From Chryseobacterium indologenes (GTDB taxonomy: Bacteria; Bacteroidota; Bacteroidia; Flavobacteriales; Weeksellaceae), in NCBI GenBank assembly GCA_016025055.1, contig CP065590.1, forward strand, positions 4,526,001 to 4,590,000: a DNA stretch of 64,000 nt. Reading direction: 5' to 3'. Positions 59,338 through 64,000 of the stretch are shown piece after piece; within the stretch, counting starts at the first letter, position 1, and each line of letters begins with the position of its first letter. Under the pieces are notes generated by a model. That model saw only the letters and a list, made by a program, of their open reading frames with translations, searched no databases and was not told the DNA's origin. The translations under genes and the position numbers were made by a program.

Positions 59338-60168
59338 TTAATGATGATCCAGCTTTTTCCAGATTTTCTGTTCTTCTACTTGATGATAATTTTCATCGAT
59401 CGTGGAAAATCTAAGTGTTTCCTTAGCACCCAAAGCCAGAAAACCCAGATTTTCAAGGCTGTTGTCAAAGAGTTTAAAAACCCTTTCCTGCAGTTCTCTG
59501 TCAAAATAGATCAAAACATTCCGGCAGATAATCAGCTGAAAACTGTTAAAAGAACTATCTGATACGAGATTATGAGTGGAAAGAATGAGTTTTTCCTGCA
59601 AACTCTTATCAAATTTCACACTGTCATAATTGGCGGTATAATAATCAGAAAAGTCTTTTATTCCACCTGACAGGATGTAGTTCTCAGAATACAATTTCAT
59701 TTGCTGCAGAGGAAAAACGCCTGCTCTCGCAGTTTCCAGTACCGAAGGGTTCAAATCGGTACCATAGATCAATGATTTATGGTACAAGCCTGCTTCTTTG
59801 AGCAGAATAGCCATAGAATACGCTTCTTCCCCTGTAGAGCAACCGGCGATCCAGACTCTGATCAGCGGATAGGTACCCAGCTGGGGTAAAATTTTCTCTC
59901 TTAAAGCTTTAAAAAAGGCAGGGTCACGGAACATTTCGGTAACATTCACTGTAACTTCCTCCACAAAACGTTTCAGATATTCCGGATCGTTCATGATCGT
60001 GTATCGAAGTTCAGCGAAACTTGTAAAGCGGTCCAGCAGGCAGATCCTGTTAACTCTTCGTTTAAAGGAAGCTCTGCTATAACCCGAAAAGTCATAGCCG
60101 TACATCTCATAGACATCGTTGATCAGGTGTTCTACTTCTTCATCTTTTACAATACTCGGTTCCAGCAT
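59338..60168 (-). CDS. CheR-type methyltransferase
   Basis: A 276-residue protein methyltransferase using S-adenosylmethionine. The N-terminal helical domain (FKRRVNRICLLDRFTSFAEL) is followed by the SAM-binding domain with VNVTEMFRDPAFFKALRE, RVWIAGCSTGEEAYSMAI and the terminal QLIICRNVLIYFDRELQ. All motifs look intact. Gene order receiver-CheR-CheB-receiver with tiny gaps (1, 10 and 21 bases) suggests one operon. The methylated substrate is not evident; the hybrid kinase upstream may be it. Confidence 0.9.
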   Translation of the reverse strand: MLEPSIVKDEEVEHLINDVYEMYGYDFSGYSRASFKRRVNRICLLDRFTSFAELRYTIMNDPEYLKRFVEEVTVNVTEMFRDPAFFKALREKILPQLGTYPLIRVWIAGCSTGEEAYSMAILLKEAGLYHKSLIYGTDLNPSVLETARAGVFPLQQMKLYSENYILSGGIKDFSDYYTANYDSVKFDKSLQEKLILSTHNLVSDSSFNSFQLIICRNVLIYFDRELQERVFKLFDNSLENLGFLALGAKETLRFSTIDENYHQVEEQKIWKKLDHH

Positions 60169-60534
60169 TTATGTCAGTTTTTCTATTGCTGTTATTAAAA
60201 GATCCACATCAATTGGTTTAGACACATAATCGTTGGCCCCAACATCAATGCATTTCTGACGGTCTTCAGGCATAGCCTGTGCAGTAACGGCAATAACAGG
60301 AATATCTTTTATTTCTGGTGTACTTCTTATGATCCTGGTGGCTTCATAGCCATCAATTCCGGGCATCATCATATCCATCAGGACCACAGAAAACTGTGAG
60401 TCCGACTTCAGGATATCGAAAGCTTCCTGAGCCATTATACAGCTTTCAATAGCATATCCGCGAGCCTTTAAGGTAAGCTTTAATGCAAATATATTGCGTG
60501 GATCATCATCCACAATTAAAATTTTCTTTTTCAT
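60169..60534 (-). CDS. Single-domain response regulator
   Basis: A 121-residue receiver: LIVDDDPRNIFALKL, phospho-acceptor Asp in VVLMDMMMPGIDGYE, VIAVTAQ and lysine in NDYVSKPIDVDLL. No output domain. It resembles the third receiver of the hybrid kinase upstream. It starts 16 bases after the kinase stop and may be its phosphate partner. The gene directly after it encodes CheR. Confidence 0.92.
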   Translation of the reverse strand: MKKKILIVDDDPRNIFALKLTLKARGYAIESCIMAQEAFDILKSDSQFSVVLMDMMMPGIDGYEATRIIRSTPEIKDIPVIAVTAQAMPEDRQKCIDVGANDYVSKPIDVDLLITAIEKLT

Positions 60535-60549
60535 CAGAATTTTATCTGT

Positions 60550-63500
60550 TTAACTTTCATATAACCAAACGCGAAGTAATGACAATAACTGATCAATATC
60601 CACCGGCTTGGAGATATAATCTGAAGCCCCTGCAGTGATACATTTTTCACGTTCGCCGATCATCGATTTCGCCGTCACTGCTATAATTGGCAAGCGCTTA
60701 TAGGCTGGCATCTTCCGGATTTCTTTTATGGTATCGTAGCCGTCCATTTCCGGCATCATCATATCCATTAAAATCACATCAATATCAGGGTTTTGCTGAA
60801 TCTGCTTAAGAGCATCTTTACCATCCATGGCAACAATGACATCAACTTTGTACTTTTCGAGTGCTTTGGTTAACGAAAAAATATTGCGGACATCATCATC
60901 GGTAATCAGGACTTTTTTCCCGCTCAACACTTCGGTTAAAGATCCTAATACTCTTCCAGAATTATTTTCAGGGGAATTATTTTTTTCTTCCACCAAATGT
61001 AAGAATAAACCTACTTCATCCAGGATTCTCTGGTATGAATGTGCTGTTTTTACGACGATAGAATCTGCGTATTGTTTTATCTTCAGTTCTTCTTCCCTGG
61101 ATAGGTTTTGTCCTGTGAAAATAATAATCGGAAGGTTTTCAAGTCCTTCATTACTTTTTATGGATTCAATAACCTGATATTCGTTTCCTTTTGAATTTCC
61201 GATATCCAGAATGACACAGTCCACCGCATCGGAGGTTAAGGCTTTTACGCTGTCTTCGACATTGTGTTCCACGGACAAAGAAATATTAAAGTTGCTGAGG
61301 AAATATGACAGAGCACTGGCATGTTTAGCGTTTTCTTCAACGATTAATACTTTTTCAGGCCCTTTCTTAAGGGCATCTTCAATTTTTCTGAATACATCCG
61401 TCATTTTATCGAGAGCAACCGGCTTATTGATAAAATCGACAGCGCCTTTCATCAGACTTTCTTTTTTGAGATGCAGTACAGACATCATATGAACGGGAAT
61501 GTGTTTGGTAGCAGCATGAGATTTTAGCTCATCCATTACCTCCCATCCGTCTTTTACAGGAAGCTGAACGTCAAGCAAAATTGCATTCGGCTTATACTTC
61601 TGTGCAGCAGACAGTCCATGGTCTCCGCGTACAACGACAATTCCTTTATAATTTTGCAGATGGGCATATTTTAACAGCGCTTTTGCAAAATTGATATCAT
61701 CTTCAATAATCAGAATAACTCTGTCGCCATCCTGGATATGGTCTCTGTCATCGGCTACATCTTCAGGAATTTCCGGAGAATTCAGGTGAAAATGCTCTGT
61801 ATCTTCATCTCCGAGAATATGCTGAATTTCTTCTACATCTTCGCGGATGATCTCTACCAGATCCTGATCTGTCTCGTTGTGAACAATTTCGGTAACGGCA
61901 TGTACCGGAATGATAAAACTGAACTCACTGCCTTTGTTAAGTTCACTTTTCAAAACCAATTCTCCTCCAAGAAGTCTTGCAATTTCTCTGCTGATAGACA
62001 GTCCTAAACCGGTACCTCCAAATTTTCTTTTTGTGGATCCGTCTGCCTGCTGAAAGGCTTCAAAAATGATTTTTTGTTTATCTTCAGCAATTCCTACTCC
62101 CGTATCTTTCACGGAAAACATAATAAAATTGGCTTTTTCAGCATGCTTTCTGATATGTAAACCAATGCTTCCCTGCGTGGTAAATTTCAAAGCATTGGAC
62201 AATAAATTCCTCAATACCTGATCGATTCTCAGACGGTCGCTTTCAATTACCTTCTGAACATCCGAATCGATCTGAATATTAAACTGAAGTGCTTTTTCCT
62301 GAAATACGGGGTTGAAAAGACTTTTTAAATCTTTTACCACTTCCTCAATCACTACATCCTGATATTCAAGGGTCATTTTACCGGATTCTATTTTTGCCAG
62401 ATCAAGGATTTCATCAATAAGAGTTAATAAGCTTGTCCCTGAGCTTTGAATCACATTGGCAGATTCAATCTGGTCTTCATTAAGATTCTTATCGGGATTT
62501 TCGGCCATCAGTCGGGATAAAAGCAGAATCGAATTGAGCGGAGTACGCAATTCATGGGACATATTAGCCAGGAATTCGGATTTGTATTTGGTACTCAGGG
62601 CCAGCTCCTCCACTTTTTTCTGAATTTCATTATTACGTTCGGCAATCAGGTGATTTTTCTCTTCCAGTAATCTTGAGCGCTCTTCTAATTCTGCATTGGC
62701 CTGCATCAGTTCTTCCTGCTGCACCTTTAATTCTTCCTCTGAAGCCTGAAGTTTCTGTGTCTGTGCTTCCAGTTCGGTGTTCAGGTTTTCAAGCTCGGAA
62801 TGCTGAACCTGTAATTCTTCGGATTGTGCCTGGGTTTCTTCCAGTAACTGTTGTTCTTTTTCCCTGCCTTTTGCAGCGTTTAGAGCAATTCCTATGTTGA
62901 TGCAACATTCTTCAAAATAACTGATTCTGTCTTCGTCAAAGTTGGATGTGGATCCTAATTCCATTACGCCAATGGCATGGCCGTCTGCAAAAACAGGAAT
63001 TAAGAGTATGCCGTAGATCTTGATAGAGCTGCTGGCAAAGGTTACGACAAAATCTTCCTGATGAAGATTGTTATAGACCTGTGTTTTAGCATTCATAAAA
63101 GCCTGGCCCACCATTCCTTCTCCCGGCTCAAATACCTTTTTCATATTCGCTTCCAGTCCAAATGCTTTATTAAGCTTCAGAAGACCTTCGTCATAAAGGT
63201 ATAATGATCCGTTAATACACTTTCCGTAGTCGATAAGCTGGCTTAGCGCTCTGTCTGAGACTTCTTTCACCGATTTGTTGCCCACAAGGGATTCATTCAG
63301 TAAAGCAAGGCCTTTCTGGCGCCAGTCGCTTTTATTTATTTTTTCAAAAGAAGCTTTCAGGGATTCAGTCATATGATTTAAAGACTCTACCAGGTCTCCC
63401 AGATCATCTTCGGCATTATCAACTACTTTTTCACTATAATCGCCATTGGATACCCTGTTGGCAATTTTTTGGATAGCGCTTACACGCCTTGTCATTTCCT

Positions 63501-64000
63501 GATCTTTATCTCTCAGTATTTTTTCAAGCTCATCCCTTCTGATAAGGTCTGCCCGCATTTTAAAGTAGAAAAATGCCGTCACTACCACCGCTGCTACGGC
63601 CGAAAAAATGATAAAAAGAACAGTTGTATTGGAAGATCTGCTTAAGTCTTTATTCTTGAATTCAACCTGATTTTCTTCGTATTGTATAAAATCACGAACC
63701 AGCTTACGGCATTCATCCATATTTACTTTACTGGTGATGATCTGCTGTTGGGTCATTATAATACCTCTTCGTCTGTTTTCAACGAGATTTTTCAGATTAT
63801 TCATTACCTGCCTAACAGCTGTTTTTAAAGCGGTAAGTCTTTCCTGCTGATTTTTATCCTGTACGCCTAAAGATTCAGCAAGCACCAACGCTTTTGAATA
63901 TTCTCTTACTCCCCGTTTATAAGGTTCCAGGAAGTCTTCACGACCGGTAAGCTGATATCCTCTGTTTCCGGTTTCGGCATCCAACAGAGCAACCAAAACA
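60550..64000 (-). CDS. Hybrid sensor histidine kinase with three receivers (5' end beyond the window)
   Basis: At least 1148 residues, truncated at the right edge. Domains: CHASE3-like periplasmic part (first ~115 residues), transmembrane helix (LFIIFSAVAAVVVTAFFYF near 140), HAMP (~150-215), GAF (~235-375), coiled coil (~380-470), HisKA with His in NMSHELRTPLNS, HATPase (NLLSNALKFTTQ, GTGLGLSIS), receivers 1-3 (LLDVQLPVKDGW; VILDIGNSKGNEY; VILMDMMMPEMDGY). Receiver 2 has a less usual loop after the Asp. It heads the cluster with receivers, CheR and CheB. The sensed signal is unknown; CHASE3 and GAF imply external and internal inputs. Confidence 0.9.
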   Translation of the reverse strand, partial: VLVALLDAETGNRGYQLTGREDFLEPYKRGVREYSKALVLAESLGVQDKNQQERLTALKTAVRQVMNNLKNLVENRRRGIIMTQQQIITSKVNMDECRKLVRDFIQYEENQVEFKNKDLSRSSNTTVLFIIFSAVAAVVVTAFFYFKMRADLIRRDELEKILRDKDQEMTRRVSAIQKIANRVSNGDYSEKVVDNAEDDLGDLVESLNHMTESLKASFEKINKSDWRQKGLALLNESLVGNKSVKEVSDRALSQLIDYGKCINGSLYLYDEGLLKLNKAFGLEANMKKVFEPGEGMVGQAFMNAKTQVYNNLHQEDFVVTFASSSIKIYGILLIPVFADGHAIGVMELGSTSNFDEDRISYFEECCINIGIALNAAKGREKEQQLLEETQAQSEELQVQHSELENLNTELEAQTQKLQASEEELKVQQEELMQANAELEERSRLLEEKNHLIAERNNEIQKKVEELALSTKYKSEFLANMSHELRTPLNSILLLSRLMAENPDKNLNEDQIESANVIQSSGTSLLTLIDEILDLAKIESGKMTLEYQDVVIEEVVKDLKSLFNPVFQEKALQFNIQIDSDVQKVIESDRLRIDQVLRNLLSNALKFTTQGSIGLHIRKHAEKANFIMFSVKDTGVGIAEDKQKIIFEAFQQADGSTKRKFGGTGLGLSISREIARLLGGELVLKSELNKGSEFSFIIPVHAVTEIVHNETDQDLVEIIREDVEEIQHILGDEDTEHFHLNSPEIPEDVADDRDHIQDGDRVILIIEDDINFAKALLKYAHLQNYKGIVVVRGDHGLSAAQKYKPNAILLDVQLPVKDGWEVMDELKSHAATKHIPVHMMSVLHLKKESLMKGAVDFINKPVALDKMTDVFRKIEDALKKGPEKVLIVEENAKHASALSYFLSNFNISLSVEHNVEDSVKALTSDAVDCVILDIGNSKGNEYQVIESIKSNEGLENLPIIIFTGQNLSREEELKIKQYADSIVVKTAHSYQRILDEVGLFLHLVEEKNNSPENNSGRVLGSLTEVLSGKKVLITDDDVRNIFSLTKALEKYKVDVIVAMDGKDALKQIQQNPDIDVILMDMMMPEMDGYDTIKEIRKMPAYKRLPIIAVTAKSMIGEREKCITAGASDYISKPVDIDQLLSLLRVWLYES

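Noticed and set aside
58749..60168. Flagellar chemotaxis operon
   Set aside because: No MCP, CheA, CheW or flagellar gene; CheB lacks its receiver.

Overview
The window looks like chromosomal DNA of a Bacteroidota flavobacterium, most likely Chryseobacterium or a close relative. The evidence is AT-rich intergenic DNA, promoter boxes of the TAnnTTTG type rather than sigma-70 -10 boxes, few Shine-Dalgarno sites, DUF1573 and Hc1-like small proteins, a TonB-dependent receptor, and a type II-C CRISPR locus with 47-bp repeats. No rRNA, tRNA, insertion sequence, prophage or replication origin was seen.

Layout. 1-6510: CRISPR array (16 identical 47-bp repeats, 30-bp spacers, running off the left edge), then cas2, cas1 and cas9 on the minus strand, and a divergent tracrRNA whose anti-repeat fixes the array's crRNA strand as plus. 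6.5-23 kb: tex, a HAD phosphatase, an unannotated six-cysteine double-glycine peptide, an M28 peptidase, a decayed carboxypeptidase-regulatory-domain gene, an Hc1-like protein, a MocR regulator with a divergent acetyltransferase, AraC plus MFS exporter, a secreted sphingomyelinase-type phosphodiesterase, and two TPR/AraC regulators. 23-26 kb: MarR, UspA, Crp/Fnr and RidA genes. 26.2-29.6 kb: three tetR paralogues interleaved with five copies of a palindrome plus promoter element that starts short terminated transcripts. 30-34 kb: oxidative pentose phosphate operon gnd-zwf-pgl. 35-40 kb: DUF1573 protein, two-component system, XseA-like membrane-anchored protein, Crp/Fnr, acetyltransferase. 40-45.6 kb: three tandem secreted C1q-like-fold proteins and a surface-antigen (D15) outer-membrane protein. 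45.8-54 kb: xth, two secreted proteins, and a TonB receptor with a DUF3526-type ABC transporter. 54-58 kb: MarR-like and Crp/Fnr regulators, photolyase-ferrochelatase operon. 58.3-64 kb: response regulators, CheB and CheR domain proteins and a large hybrid kinase cut by the right edge.

Data quality. At least ten genes carry a one-base homopolymer insertion or deletion, and in each the correct full-length protein returns when that one base is restored. That density is better explained by uncorrected assembly errors than by gene decay. I annotate these as single genes with the lesion noted.

The most unusual content is the 26.9-29.6 kb region (five operator/promoter/short-transcript modules around three tetR paralogues), the possible promoter inside each CRISPR repeat, the orphan cysteine-rich double-glycine peptide, and the tail-anchored exonuclease VII large-subunit-like protein. 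All functions are inferred from sequence motifs; no database search was run.
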